The translations under genes and the position numbers were made by a program. 64,000 bases of DNA from Tigriopus japonicus. Lineage: Eukaryota; Arthropoda; Copepoda; Harpacticoida; Harpacticidae. The notes under the pieces are model-generated. The model was not told the DNA's origin and did not search any database. It worked only from the letters and a program-made list of their open reading frames with translations. Location of the stretch: assembly GCA_010645155.1 (NCBI GenBank), contig CM021322.1:5933542-5997541 (forward strand), in the 5' to 3' direction. Positions 1 through 12,500 of the stretch are shown here, piece by piece. Position 1 is the stretch's first letter, and every line of letters begins with the position of its first letter.

Positions 1-59
1 CATCCAAACTTAGCAAAGTGAAGAGCAGTTTTAACGATTTTTTCCATATCTGCACTCGA

Positions 60-875
60 GAAGATGCGATTTTTGCCAATTAGACATGCACAAGGTTGCT
101 CCAAGTGAGCGTTTTAAATCATTCCGCGGGCGGCAAAACAAGGCCGTTGGCTGTGCTGAGTTGCTCAGCCCATTTTGGCGAATCCAAGTTTTTCCCATTT
201 TGACGAGCATTTGATGATTCTAGGTCCTTGGAAACGATCGGTATTTCACTTAAGGATACCTTGGCTGGAATTGGGTCAATAATATGCAAAAAATAATATT
301 AGGGTGATTGATTTAAAAGCAAGTAAGCAGGCCTTGTGCTATTGCAAAAATAGGACTTAACATTGATCCAAACACTAATATTAAGATGCAGATTTATTCA
401 GTGGGTTCCAAAGAATCATTTCAATATTTCAAAATACTTAACATATAGAGAAATGTAATATTTTTTAACGCTTCTTTCTGTTAAGATCTAATCTTTTCTG
501 TATCATTTTCAAGCAAACAAATTGGGCATATTTTCAACCAAGTGAAAGCAGAGGGATCAAAACGTAAAATTAAGATCGTTTCTGTAGTATCCTGCTCCCG
601 AGTATGCCCCTCCCGACAATGCATCTATTACCCCCTATAAATATCTATGTCTCCAAGACAATAAACATCTAGTCATTCACAACACTCGGCCATGCTACAG
701 TTTCCAGGGACCTAGAATCATCAAGTGCACGTTAAAATGGGAAAAACTTGGATTCGCCAAAATGGGCTGAGCAGCTCAGCACAGCCAACGGCCCTCTTTT
801 GCCGCCCGCGGAATGATTTAAAACGCTCACTTGAAGCAACCTTATACATGTCCTATTGAGGTCGCATTTTACGAC
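60..875. mobile_element. Foldback/MITE-like element with ~150-bp inverted arms
   Basis: Positions 85-234 and 701-850 are inverted copies of each other with only scattered mismatches. Weaker similarity continues outward to about 60 and 875. The ~465 bp between the arms is AT-rich and has no coding signal. This is the layout of a non-autonomous DNA transposon or foldback element. No target-site duplication is evident because the outer ends are blurred. Superfamily unknown. Confidence 0.7.
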
Positions 876-934
876 AGTCTGCATATAAGGAGAGAATTGC
901 ATTATATCGAGTACTTACTATTAGTCTTTCACGG

Positions 935-1241
935 TGTTGCAGATGGCTTTTTAGGTGTGGATCGAAATACCCAAAGACATATTGGCATTTTTTGGACACA
1001 AAATTCATTGGGGAACAACTTTACTTGTAGTGTATTATACAAGTTCAGGTCCAGGGAAAAAGTTATGTACCTAAAAACTTATTAATTGTAACATTTTTTG
1101 ATAAACTATTTAACCCATACATAGAGACTGTTGAGTTACCTGTTGAATTCAAATTGAATAAAAATACATTTGTCAACAGTTGGATAATTTGGGTTTGAAT
1201 GGCCCTTTTTGACCAAAAACAGCCTAAAAACCCTACAGTTA
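935..1241 (-). repeat. Dispersed repeat family R1, copy 1
   Basis: The reverse complement of this stretch aligns almost end to end with 25285-25605, and less completely with 17995-18320, 24720-24945 and 30355-30680. It is non-coding; the short open frame across it is a by-product. The copy is cut off at 1241, exactly where the LTR at 1242 begins. Confidence 0.75.
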
Positions 1242-1548
1242 TGTATTGGATCAACTTGTTACGGTCGCCATGTATTGCTCGATCTAGTTCAGTGAGAACT
1301 TGGACACGAGACTTAGCCAGAAATAAGGAGAATGCAACTAAGGATGGAACAAGTGATCGACTGTCGACCAACGGTCGGACAAGTGTCAAAAGACTGCTCT
1401 TTATTCAGTGGGAACATGGTCTTGTATAGTCAAATAAGGCGCAGCCTACTGTTCTTGCATGATGCGATGAGTCGCATCTTGTTGGAACATTGAGTCCTTT
1501 TTACATCAAAGGATGGCTTTCTCATGATGGTACTTTGGTTCGTATACA
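1242..1548 (-). repeat. 3' LTR (of element 1242-7059)
   Basis: 307 bp, TG...CA ends, near-identical to 6753-7059. It is 3' in the minus-strand orientation. No clear polypurine tract is seen next to it (expected at about 1549-1565). Confidence 0.75.
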
Positions 1549-3195
1549 TGCCCTCGTGACAAGATAAAAGGGAGCCTTGTAACTTGTCAACAAGGAAGAA
1601 CATGAAGTATCACATGAAAAAGGCATACCTTTTTTTTTTTGAAATCACACAAATAATGTACAAACACATAAGCTAACTGCAGTGAGCGAAGATAAACATT
1701 GAGATAGTACTGAATGGAACATTAAGAAAATTGAATGGAACACGATATGAAATTGAAAAGTACTTGTTCTTCATGGAATATTTCTTCTTCGTCAAATTGG
1801 AAAGAAAGGGATGAAATCACGGCTAAAAAAAGTTGGTGGCGGCTTGCGGCATAGGAAGTAGGCAAGTGCCATTGCTAAAGGATGTTGAAACCGAAATGGT
1901 AACGGAATGATGAAATCGTTGAGGTCGGCATCAAATCACCAGGATTGAAGAACCCTTCGTTCTTGGCGAGTGGAAATATGGTGACACTCTAGGCTTCTCC
2001 TTGGTGAAGCAGAATCGAAATTGAGGATTTTGCAAGAAGGCCAAGACCGAAAATTGTCAGATATCCTCAAAAGTTGGTTTGACTCAGAATCGTGTTTACC
2101 ACTGCAGGAAACTGCGTCACTAGTGGTAGGCAATGGATGAGGATGGACAATTAGAACCAGAAAAGTCGGGATGGAAGATGTCAAACCACGACTTCACTTT
2201 GGGTTGGTTGTAGATTGAACTCAAACAGTGGATGTCTTGAAAATCGGATTGATTCAGGAGCATCAAAAGCAGATCTGATATTGGAGGAGGATGAATGGAT
2301 ATTGATGGAAATTAGGCGTTCCTCTGAGGTCCACATTCTTTGAATGGAGGCGGAGAATTTAACGTTTTTGAGATGCATGAATGATGTTTTGATGACCGTA
2401 GGTGTTGTGCTGTGGTTTGGAAATGAAGTTGAAGAGTCCCATTTGAAGTTGTTAGGGTTGTTTGGGGTTAATACCCCAAGAACAGGGACACATGACGAAG
2501 AAGGTTGACGAATGGAACAGAAGACGTCGGAACGTGTTGATAGTTTGAATCGAGAAGAAGAAGTGATGTAAATACTAGGATGGAACTATGTACTAGAAGT
2601 ATGTATGTACAGTGAGACCCAAAGAGTGGAACTCAATACCACGTTCGAAGGAATGTCTCAATGGTTGGGTGGTACGACGGCCCATACACTTTCTCCTCTT
2701 GGGGAAGAAAAGTCGAGACGTACATTGCACGATCAAGGGAGCGACCACTCTCTCGTGCGACGGCGTATACGCATGGAATCCACTCACATCGGATAGAAAC
2801 CAGGAACTGAAGGAACTTCTCGGGGGTTTCATTAGAAATTGGGATGAGGGGTGGGTTTACAAGGACAAGACATTAGGCGAAGACAAGACAAAGTGCAAGG
2901 CTATGTCATTTGAAATCTGAATGTAGACAGGAATTGAGTCATGTTGTAAGTACCGAGGTTGATCAAACCTTCGGCAATGTAAGGAGACAGGGGGTTGAAC
3001 CGACTGGGCGTGTCGGGGAGCTCTGAAGAAGGCCTTAAACTTAGGATCGTGAAGCACGGGAATCAACAGCATCCGCAGAATCACATATGAGCAACGGGAA
3101 TCAACTGCATCCGATGTCATATTGAACGTTCATAAAAAGGGGGCTAGTGAACTCTCTCTTTGGAGCACTTTCTTTCTTGTATAAAAATTCCTTAG

Positions 3196-3412
3196 TAGGA
3201 CTTCGCGGAACATCATTTTTTTCTTTCTTGATAACAAACTCCATCTTGTACTGCCACCTTTTCGAAGGGTGGTTAAAATTCATCGGGTAAAAAATTTCCT
3301 ATTTTAAGGACTTCGCGGAATAATATTTTTTCTTTCGTTGCGTTCTTTCCATGAGACAAACAAACTCCATCTTGTACTGCCACCTTTTCGAAGGGTGGTT
3401 AAAATTCATGTT
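3196..3412. repeat. Two-copy tandem repeat (~110 bp)
   Basis: A segment beginning GGACTTCGCGGAA and ending GGGTGGTTAAAATTCAT occurs at 3197-3283 and again at 3309-3408, the second with a ~15-bp insertion. It lies inside the decayed LTR element. Confidence 0.7.
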
Positions 3413-3969
3413 TCGAAAGCAGTTTGTGGCGGGATAGAGGTCAAGTCAGGGACCTGTAAAATAATGACCCAGGGTGGGATGTAAAAATGCAATTGCCCCC
3501 AAAATGAGCTAATTGCGAGGAGGGGAATACTCCGGCCACAAGAACTGTATAATAAATTGGTATGGGAACTAAATGCTCTCGAGGAGTCGTAGTTGAGCCC
3601 AAATTGGTGAATAAGCAATTGCACTGGTCACTTGGAATTATCGTCAAGTGGTGTGTCGCTTAGTCAAAGAGAAGAAGGGACAGAGGGAAGGGATAGTTGG
3701 TAAGCGGCTTTCGAACAGTTGAAGTGTGGAGACAAGTTGGGGACTGGGATTTATCCAACCCAAGTAGGCAGAATAAGACCAAGGCGAAAAATAGCCACTT
3801 ACGTAGTCGTGAAGAGGAAATAAATGAAAGTGAGGTCCATCGAAGAAATTGGAAAACCACGGAATAATAGGAGGATGAATGAAGTACTTGAACTGGTAAA
3901 GCACCAATGGAACATGGTGAATGAGAATAGGGGAATAGGGACAAAAGCCAGCTAAAACAACGAGCTATT

Positions 3970-4250
3970 CCAGTCGGGATTGCTCCGGAACACAGTTTCG
4001 AAAGGAGAAAGATGAATGCACCAGTTTGAAGGTGCTCTCTGGTAACAATATTGCCATGAGTTGCCAAAGCGGTAATCTTGGAAGGTCCATCGTGGACAAC
4101 ATGAACCGATGACTTTCTTTTCAATAAGTCGTCGTTAAGGATAATAAAATTATCCTCCGTTAGGAGCTTGTTACGAAGTCGATGCTTGTCGTAGGATTCT
4201 GCCCTCGAATTGTCGTTACGATGTTGTAAAAATATGATGAAAAGTGAAGG
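3970..4250 (-). pseudogene. Integrase C-terminal remnant
   Basis: Minus-strand translation gives a basic stretch (ESYDKHRLRNKLL), then a DGPSKI...GNIVTREHLQTGA pattern. That spacing resembles the SH3-like or chromodomain-like integrase tail (G-P-x-[KR]-[IV]...N-x-V-x-L-E-x-L-x-T-G). A degenerate second copy of the start of this segment lies near 4905-4990. No catalytic core is recognisable upstream. This is pattern recognition only. Confidence 0.4.
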
Positions 4251-6368
4251 AATTTGAAAGTTCGAATGGTGGAGTAATCGGCAACAGAAACTGAGTTAAT
4301 AGTCAAGATGTTAACTGTTTCCAAATGGAAGGAAAAGAACAGGGGCACCGTGTGCAACGATGGACATGTCAATAGAAAGTACTGTGTGCTTACCATGGAA
4401 TTGGGTGAAAATTGTAGCAGTAGAATAAGCCAGAATGGGAAGTAGGTTGATCCAATGAGGGGCTTGTTGCGATAAGAAAGCCATTGAATCAGCAATGAAG
4501 GGGGACTGAGAGATATGTATAGCAGGTAGAGAAAACGGTTGGCTTTGCGATTCATGGGTGTGGTAGAATGGACACCCATTTGGTCACCCCAAGAGAAGGA
4601 AAACACACTTAGGATGGTTTTGGTATAAACGTGGTGATGACTAAAGAATAATTAATTGCATGGCGGAACTGAAGTGTAGTAATCGAAGTACCCTTACAAT
4701 GAAGAAGGGAGTCATGTACGTACTTAAAAAATGGAGCCAGCCATATGAGCTCGAGTACATGCCACAAGATCTAGAAAGAAACGCAAGGTGAGCTGAATCT
4801 TGGTCCTGGCCTTCCATGAATGGAAGCTCCATGGAACTGGGATCAGATGAAATGAGAACAGAGCACAGAAAATTGCCAGGAATTGGTTAAACAAAGATTG
4901 CTTGGAATTGTGCCCTCGAATAGCCATTGCGACGGTTTAAAGATTGTTCCAAATGATGTTGGAACACGTTGCATGATCGAGTTCGTTCTCGAGCTGCCAA
5001 AAGAGGAGGTTGAATGATTAAGTGGGATGTTGTGAACGTCTCCGCAAAGAAAGGGAAAATTCTGGGAAGCTGGCGAAGGAAAAGCCTCTCAATAGATCGA
5101 TCGGTTCCAACGTTGAGTTCCTATACGTGTGGTGGAAATGGCATCGGAAGGTTGCTAGCTCCAGTGCAAGTCAGGCGGTTTACGTTGTACTGTTTTCTCG
5201 ATAAAGAAATGAGCGACGTTAGATGAAGGTCAATGTAGACTTGGTGTGAGGATTAGAGAGGCAAATCGGAAGAGGACAACCCAATTGTCGAAACTCGTCA
5301 AGACATCCCTGGGATGGATGTAATTACTAGATTATAGCCTTGCAAAGTTGCTGTCAATAAATGCGATGGAAACCTCTACCAACGGGTAAAAAGGAATTAC
5401 AGGAAAAGCCAAACTATTGGAGATTTCATCGGAAAAATGGGAGATTTGGTTGAGACAAGCGCAACGTCGTAGTCATAGCCCCATTGATTTGAGATCACCA
5501 AAAGGTGCAACAGTGGTCAGAAGTCGCATTGAACCAACTCTGAAGATATATGTCATGAAGGGGCGCACTTTCTCCAGAAAAATGGAGAAGAAATCATTGG
5601 TAAAAGTTGTTGAGTGAAGTAAGTGGCGAACCAAGGTAAGGCATGGGGTTGTTGTTTTTGGGATGGTGTTGGAGGACATGGAGAATTGCGGCAGAAACAT
5701 TTAGTGCATACCTTGAAGTTGTAGATACACCCGAAACAGTAGGAGATTTTCTGAACACCTTGTTGAGCAGAAAACTGGGCCACTTTGATCTTGAACCCCA
5801 AAATGCTGACGGTGGTTAAAGGTCACAATGTAGCGGTAACTTGATGAAACGTCACCCCGATGGACAGAAGGGTCTACCAATGTCCAAGAACTGCCGCAGC
5901 TCAAAGCAAGAGCCCGACGCAATTGACAAAGAGATGCAAGACTCGAACACTTGAATGGGATGTGTGTAAGAGGGTTGTCTAATTGGATCGTACCCATGAA
6001 CATGTCAACACTGAAATGTTACAAATAGTGTGATCGGAGAGTCCATCTCAATCGAATGTTAAAGAAGGTCCTGAGGGCAGAAATTTGGGGATCCCTTGGG
6101 GAGGAGACAGATGTTCAAAAGCCAAATCTTGACGTGAAGGAGACGGTCCACCAATCAGATAGGTTCATCATCAACGGGAGAATGGTCTCAATAACGTTGT
6201 GACTACTGCGTTGAATCTAAGTGTGCGATGTCGTTGAAAAGATGGGTGGCGGAATGAATTGGAATCTCCATCTCCCCCACCACTGAAGATAGATGAAACA
6301 TGCTTCCTCAGTGAGTCGTCGAAACATGATCGGTGTAAAGGTGATCAGATGACGGTTAAACCAACAAA

Positions 6369-6620
6369 GCACCAAAACTTGACACGAAAGCCCCGAAGAA
6401 ATGTGGTGCAGAAATCCTCAAAAAGTCGTCATGATTGACATTATACAAGAACGGAAGTTGTTGGGTACACCACCAAAACTTGGAACAAAAAGTCCCAAAG
6501 AATTGTGGTGCAGATGTCCTCAAAAGGTCTTCAAGATTAACATGGTTGAATGGTGGAAGGCTTTGTCGCACCACCAAAACTTGGAACAAAATGTCCCTAA
6601 GAACTGTGGTGCAGATGAGG
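6369..6620. repeat. Tandem repeat, ~101-bp unit, ~2.5 copies
   Basis: Units start at about 6370, 6470 and 6572 with CACCAAAACTTG and contain a shared GTGGTGCAGA. The sequence after the last unit (6617-6645) is an imperfect copy of the LTR junction at 6720-6752, so the array formed beside the primer-binding region. Confidence 0.7.
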
Positions 6621-6734
6621 GTTGCAGGAAAGGAATGACACGGCCGCCATCGCCATGTAGGATCAAATGTAGTGTTGGTAAGGCAATATAAACTTGAACA
6701 CATAAAAACTTGTGTCGCTGAGGGTTGCAGGCAA

Positions 6735-6752
6735 GGAATGTCACGGTCACCA
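6735..6752 (-). promoter_or_regulatory. Primer-binding site of element 1242-7059
   Basis: Immediately after the 5' LTR, the minus strand reads TGGTGACCGTGACATTCC. It begins with the TGG expected of a complement to a tRNA CCA end. It resembles the arginine-tRNA-type sites of some insect LTR elements; that resemblance is from memory. Confidence 0.6.
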
Positions 6753-7059
6753 TGTATTGGATCAAGTTGTTACGGTCGCCATGTATTGCTCGATCTAGTT
6801 CTGTGAGAACTTGGACACGAGACTTAGCAAGAAATAAGGAGAATGCAACTAAGGATGGAACAAGTGATCAACTGTCGACCAACGGTCGGACAAGTGTCAA
6901 AAGACTGCCCTTTATTCAGTGGGAACATGGTCTTAAATAGTCAAATAAGGCGCAGCCTACTGTTCTTGCATGATGCGATGAGTCGCATCTTGTTGGAACA
7001 TTGAGTCCTTTTTACATCATAGGATGGCTTTCTCATGATGGTACTTTGGTTCGTATACA
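6753..7059 (-). repeat. 5' LTR (of element 1242-7059)
   Basis: 307 bp, near-identical to 1242-1548. It is bordered at 7060 by a LINE reverse transcriptase frame that stops abruptly, so the LTR interrupts that LINE. Confidence 0.75.
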
Positions 7060-8476
7060 GATATACTACACTGTCCACGTAGTCTATTGTTTTTCCGTTT
7101 AATTCAATCGGCTTTGTCTTAGATTTTTTCTTTTTCCTTGAAAAAAGGACGGCTTTGGTTTTGTGCGGGCAGAATATCAAACTGTGACCATTTTCCCATT
7201 TTTTCACTTGTTCCAAGGCTTGGTTCATGAGATCGGACAAGATGTTTGGATCATGGCCCGTAATTATAAGAGCAGCCTCATCGGCAAAGGCGATGATTTT
7301 AATAGCGCTATTATCAAATAGTTTCAATAGACTATCGAAAGCATAATTCCACATAAGAGGTGATAGTATTCCTCCTTGGGGGACTCCTTTAGTTAGGATA
7401 CGGGTTTCTTTCGCATCAGCAAACTCTGCAGTCGATGTGCGACCTTTTAAGTATTCCGAAAACCATTGGGAGATCTCTTGTGATACTCCGTGATTTCTCA
7501 TGCCGTGTTCAATGTCCTGGTATTTAAGATTGTCAAATGCACCTTGGATGTCTAAAAACACTCCTAGACCATATTCATTCCTTAGGACTGCTTTTTCAAG
7601 GGTATCGACTAGTTTTGATAGAGCAATCTCTGTTGATCTGCCTTTCATGAATCCGAATTGATTTTGGTGTATGTTTTTGCCAGGATTTGCCGTGTCTTCA
7701 ATCCTCCAAAGCACGAGCCTTTCCAGTGTTTTAAACAGAAAAGGAGTCAGTGATATTGGACGATATGACCTTGGGAGAGAAGGGTCTTTCCTTCCTCCTT
7801 TTGGTATGAATACTGTTTTTGCATGTTTCCTTTGCCTTGGGGTTTATGCCAACGAAATACATGCCCCATAGATGTGCGATAATCTCAATCTGGCATATCC
7901 AGGTAATTTCTTAAGTATCAGGGGTTTAATTTCATCCAAACCTGCCGCCTTGTTATCCGGGAAGGAGTTTATTGCCTTTTTAATCATGCTTTGAGATAGC
8001 CATTCGGAATAAGTTACCGTTGTTGATCCTTTCAGGGAGGAGATCCAGTTGTCGTAGTCTGGTTGTGGTTGAGATTTTGACCCAGGAAAGTGCTCATCTA
8101 GCAGTTTCCCGAGGGATTCGTTAGGACTCTTTGTGTGCTTTATTAGGGAAGCGATTGGGATTTCGTCTACTGCAATGGCTTTTATTGTTTTAGCCATATC
8201 TCCTACATTATTAATAGTTTCGGTGAATTTTCTCCACTACTCTCGTTTTTTCTTGACTATGTCCTTCATATACTCTTTCCTATAGTCCCTGTACATTTCT
8301 ATGTTGCCTTTTGTGTTTGAATGTGAAAACTTAAGCGTTTTCGGAATATTTAACAAATGACATAACCAAAATGTTTCACGTGTAGACCAGCCTTGACTCC
8401 TATCGAAGTATGAAAATTGAACTTTTTTGTGCCATTTGTGCAAATCTTTATTCAACAAGTAATTATCATTTTTCAT
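7060..8476 (-). pseudogene. Non-LTR retrotransposon (LINE) reverse transcriptase, broken
   Basis: One minus-strand frame runs from about 8197 to 7060 through standard LINE RT blocks. These are a PDNKAAGLDEI block, SYRPISLTPF, QFGFMKGRST, FLDIQGAFD, GVPQGGILSPL and then AFADEAAL. An in-frame TAA near 7842-7844 interrupts it. The catalytic box reads FADE where FADD is expected. Upstream (8237-8476) a further frame may be the linker before the RT. The frame stops where the LTR begins at 7060, so the C-terminal part is missing. An inactive copy. Confidence 0.85.
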
Positions 8477-8546
8477 GCAGTTCTAAGGATAAAAATTAGG
8501 GAATGTGAAAACTTAAGCGAAATTTTCTTTCAGGTTTCCACAATTT

Positions 8547-8614
8547 NNNNNNNNNNNNNNNNNNNNNNNNNNNNNNNNNNNNNNNNNNNNNNNNNNNNNN
8601 NNNNNNNNNNNNNN
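8547..8614. other. Assembly gap (68 N)
   Basis: A run of 68 undetermined bases. It lies about 120 bases beyond the stop codon of the PAN gene, so that gene's 3' UTR and poly(A) signal cannot be read. Confidence 0.99.
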
Positions 8615-8733
8615 TCAGAATTCAGAAGAGAGGGGCAATCTCGTATTTTTTTTTCAGTTATCTAAGAAAGTTTGGCGGGCAAAATAGGCGTGGAAACAAC
8701 TGATAGGGCCATGAAAAAGATGTTTTCTGCCAC

Positions 8734-9516
8734 TTATCGACCACTTTTGGAATTCCTTCTCGAACCTCGAGCGCTGAACGGGAAGTGATCAAAGAGGGAA
8801 GAATTCTGATATGCCAAGTGGGACGTCTGTTCCTCTGTGGCCAATCTTAAACTAGTTGATGGATCGGGAGATGACGAACCGTCGTCCATCTCAGTTGACT
8901 CCTCTGAAGAGTCCGAGCCAACGGAAGCACAAAAATGTTTGATCACCGGGACCATTTCTTTCTTGGCCTCAACCTGAACACGCTGGCAGTTCTCCTGGGG
9001 TACTTCAATGCATTCTTGGTTCATTTCCAGCTTGGGAACGATCTTGTGGATCATGTTGCACACGGTCTTGGGCGAGATCTCGCATTTCTCTTGCGGCACC
9101 TCTCGGACAAACGTTTTGATCTCATCGGCGCAGATGCGATCCCCGGGAACAATGGGACAGACCTCGGGTCCACACACCTCTCGACTCTCCTGGTGGCAAT
9201 CGGTCTCCGGGGTGAGTTTCTTGCCGGTCACTTGCTCCACTTCGCACACTTGTCTGGGCACCATCCGACAGTTCTCGTTGTCCGAATCGCACACCTCTTC
9301 CTTGACAGTGTTGCAATTGACCACATCATCGGTGACTTCGTTCTCGTGATAGGTGGTGGCACAAACGGTCTCGTATTCAGTGGAACACGTTTCGGGCCCT
9401 TCTTCATTGCAATTCCGGGTCAAGGGCGAGTGGCAAATCTCGACCTTTTCCGAAGTGGGCACCATTTCATATTCTATATGACAGTTTTTGACGAAACTTT
9501 CTTTGCATTCCTCAAC
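8734..9516 (-). CDS. PAN gene exon 21: Cys-rich C-terminus and stop
   Basis: 783 nt including TAA. About 195 residues with pairs of cysteines every 7-15 residues set among E/V/T-rich text (e.g. VCATTYHE, EEVCDSD, PRQVCEVE), then a ~65-residue Ser/Asp-rich, cysteine-free end. Comparable Cys-spaced repeats occur in uncharacterised arthropod secreted proteins. The acceptor TTTTTTCATATTAG joins exon 20 in phase 0. Confidence 0.8.
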   Translation of the reverse strand, partial: VEECKESFVKNCHIEYEMVPTSEKVEICHSPLTRNCNEEGPETCSTEYETVCATTYHENEVTDDVVNCNTVKEEVCDSDNENCRMVPRQVCEVEQVTGKKLTPETDCHQESREVCGPEVCPIVPGDRICADEIKTFVREVPQEKCEISPKTVCNMIHKIVPKLEMNQECIEVPQENCQRVQVEAKKEMVPVIKHFCASVGSDSSEESTEMDDGSSSPDPSTSLRLATEEQTSHLAYQNSSLFDHFPFSARGSRRNSKSGR

Positions 9517-12500
9517 CTAATATGAAAAAATGATAGCTATAGAAAGTCTGATTTGGAAGTAAGTAACTCTTCTCTGGATTTGTACCTCTTGGGTCTTGAA
9601 AATAGTCTTGTAAACATCTGAGCACGATTCTTGCATGGTGTGAGTGCATTGGAGCTCTTCCTTGTACGTGATGTGTTGCTCCATTTGAAGTTTTTGATAG
9701 CATGGCTCGCAAAAGGGCACTTCCCAAGCTATTTGACATTCCAGGTCGTCATCGGCGTTGTCGTCATCATCGTTTCGGGCTTGGATTGCAGCCCGTTTTG
9801 AATAGTCGAATATTGATGCATCATTTGCCATCGTTTTGCATTCTTGTGTTGTCGGAAAATACACGAAACCATAACAATTTTCATCGGTAATGCAAATGAG
9901 GGCGCAAGCATCGTAAGAAGCACTGCCTTCAGGTCGAACAGTATAATCGTCATTGTATTCTGTGCAATGTTTGGAAGAGCCAGGATTGGATGTAAAGAAA
10001 GGTTGAGCTTCACAAACGGGAGAAATTCTAATTGGTTCTGGCTGGATCTCTGGAAAAAGGGAAAGGAGCTTTGAAATATTTTGATATCATCATTTATTTA
10101 CAGAACAAAAAGCTTAGTATTAATACTGTTGACAATTCTGATTGCTAATTTAAAAATATCAAAATATCGCCTTTAGCCGAATCTAGAGCACACTATTTAC
10201 TACCAAATTGACGCTCATGATCTCTGTTTGCCTTTGAAGGCATAATTTTTTAACTTAAAACTGGTTCGCTCTTCCCTTCATCCTCCACATCCTTTTTCGA
10301 TCCTCAAAATTTTAACCACTATCTTGGTCAAAATTTAGAGAAATAAAACCCAATACAATCAGTATTTAGGTCACCATTGCTTTTCCATTTCTAACTGGCT
10401 GCTGATTTCGAGAACTTCATCTTTCCCTTTTTCTTTTTCCCGTTTTCCCAAAAATTAAGAAACTCAATGCACATCAGCATGGAGATTCATCAAGAGCTGA
10501 CATTACCGAGTCAATTCACAGCAGCACTGGGCTTGAACGCGCATCGAGGTTTTAGAAGAAAAGAGAAGGTTATTTTCCGGCAACCATGGTTTTAGCCAGC
10601 CTTGGCCTTCAAAGGCTCGTAAGGTTAAAAAATCATGCTTTCAAAGGCAAGCAGAGGTCATGAGCGTCAGTTTGGTAGAAAATAGTACATAGGCAAAGTT
10701 GCCTCAAACTGGTCGAACCCAAGAACCACAGTACAATGGAACCGACGGCTTGGGACCAAAATGTCACAAGCGCGTACTCTCTAATAATAGTGCTCTAGCC
10801 AAGTCCAATTTTTTCTCGGCATTCAGTCTTGCATTGCTGAGCAGGAAAGTTGTTCAAATTTGCTTCAAAAATCAATTGGAAATGAAACAAGTATGATGAC
10901 GCTTATCTTCAACCTGTGGCGAGAATGTGGAGGTGGGAGCTTACTTAGAGCGGTCCGAGAATGATGGTATGAAAAGTCTCTACAAAAAAGCCCAAACTAA
11001 CAACCAGGGCTCATCCATCTGCTTGAATCTTTCCATCGACACTGCTTAGAACTCTACCAAAAAAACGAGGTCCCCAATTTTCCCTTGCTCCCAATGAGTT
11101 TGCATTCTGAAGATCCAATCCTGAGGCCAATTTCTGAGGAAGAGACTCAAATTGCGTTGGAGCACCAAAAAAGCAAAGCATGTGGCCTCCGAGGATTTTC
11201 ACCAACACACCTGAAGTGTCATTCCCACCGCCTGGTGAAAATTCTCACCCGCATCTTCAATGAGTGTCTTGAATCATCTTGGCTTCCAAAGAGCTGGCTT
11301 AATTCAACTCTCTTTTTCATATTAAAAAGGGGGCCAGATCTGAGCCAAATAATTACAGATCAATTGCCATCCAAGATCCTTTTATGAAGGTCTTCTCGTC
11401 GCTCATGAATAATAGACTGTTGGAATTTGTGGACCGCAGGAACTTACTTCCATATCAACAATTTGGGTTCACAAAAGGAAAAGGTACACTTGGAGCAACT
11501 GCACTTCTAAGAGAGGTTGCCTCTCAACGCCTAGCTGAGCAGAAGAGGACGTGTGTGGCCTTTATTGATTTGAGGAAAGCGTTTGACTTCATGAATCGAT
11601 CAAAGCTAGTAGTCAAATTATTGGGCATGGGCGAACCACTTCGTTTGGTGCTTCTCATTTCTAACACCCTTCAGAATGTTCAAATGTTTGTCCGGTCTGG
11701 AGAAAGGCTATCAAAAAGTTTCACCACAAATAACGGTGTACTTCAGGGCGATCCTTGCTCACCCATTCTCTTCAACCTTTTCCTGCGTGATTTGCCTGAA
11801 ATCTTCAGCACAAGGGAGTGCTCGTTGGTCGGAAAAGAGTTCAACTCATCATGTATGCAGACGACATCTGTTTAGTGGCAGACACCCAATAGGACCTGCA
11901 ACAGGCCTTGTACGACCTCAAATCATATTGCGACGCCAATGACTTAGAAGTGAACACTTCAAAATCTAAGATTCTAGTGTTTCATAAAGGGCGGCTGCCA
12001 AAATGTTCGTTGTTTTTCGAAAATGATCCCCTCGAGTGGGTCAACGAGTTTTCTTATCTGGGGATTACCTTCTCCTCCCGACTAGTTTTCTCCGCTCACC
12101 TTCGAGAAGTTGACATCAAATCCCGAACACGGATTGGCTTCCTTTTTCCACGCCTCGATCTACGACGGCTCCCCTTCCACCTAGTCATGAGGGTATTTCA
12201 AATATATATTCAACCCATCTACGAATACGCCCTACCCGTGTGGATTAGGGAGGCCACGAACGCTACGCTGACAAAGTTTCTCAAACGGTACATTGGACTC
12301 CCTTTCTCCTCCAACAACGCAATAGTTCGCCTTCTCACCTCAACCACATCCCTTGAAACTTGGCTTAAACAGAAAGCTCGTGATCGCATCTCTGCTATAA
12401 AACTGGGCCCAGAATTTGTTGGTATTCAACTAACCCTTTTCAACGATCTTCCAAAAACACCCACGATGGACTCTGTTGCATCTGTTCCCACTTACTTTTG

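Larger units (their letters stand above)
1242..7059 (-). mobile_element. Decayed LTR retrotransposon
   Basis: Two 307-bp direct repeats (1242-1548 and 6753-7059), nearly identical, start with TG and end with CA. On the minus strand the right LTR is followed with no gap by a primer-binding-like sequence starting TGG, so the right copy is the 5' LTR. The 5.2-kb interior has no long open frame. A short piece on the minus strand near 4.0-4.25 kb looks like an integrase C-terminus. The flanks do not match: a LINE lies on the right and repeat R1 on the left, with no target duplication. The copy may have been rearranged by recombination after insertion. Family (gypsy or BEL/Pao) cannot be decided. 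Confidence 0.7.

Noticed and set aside
3660..4606. Two minus-strand hydrophobic frames in the decayed LTR element as an envelope gene
   Set aside because: The hydrophobicity comes from T-rich DNA; no signal peptide, fusion or furin motif, and part of the region looks like integrase in another frame.
8935..9525. 196-codon plus-strand frame
   Set aside because: Antisense shadow of the cysteine-rich exon of the PAN gene.
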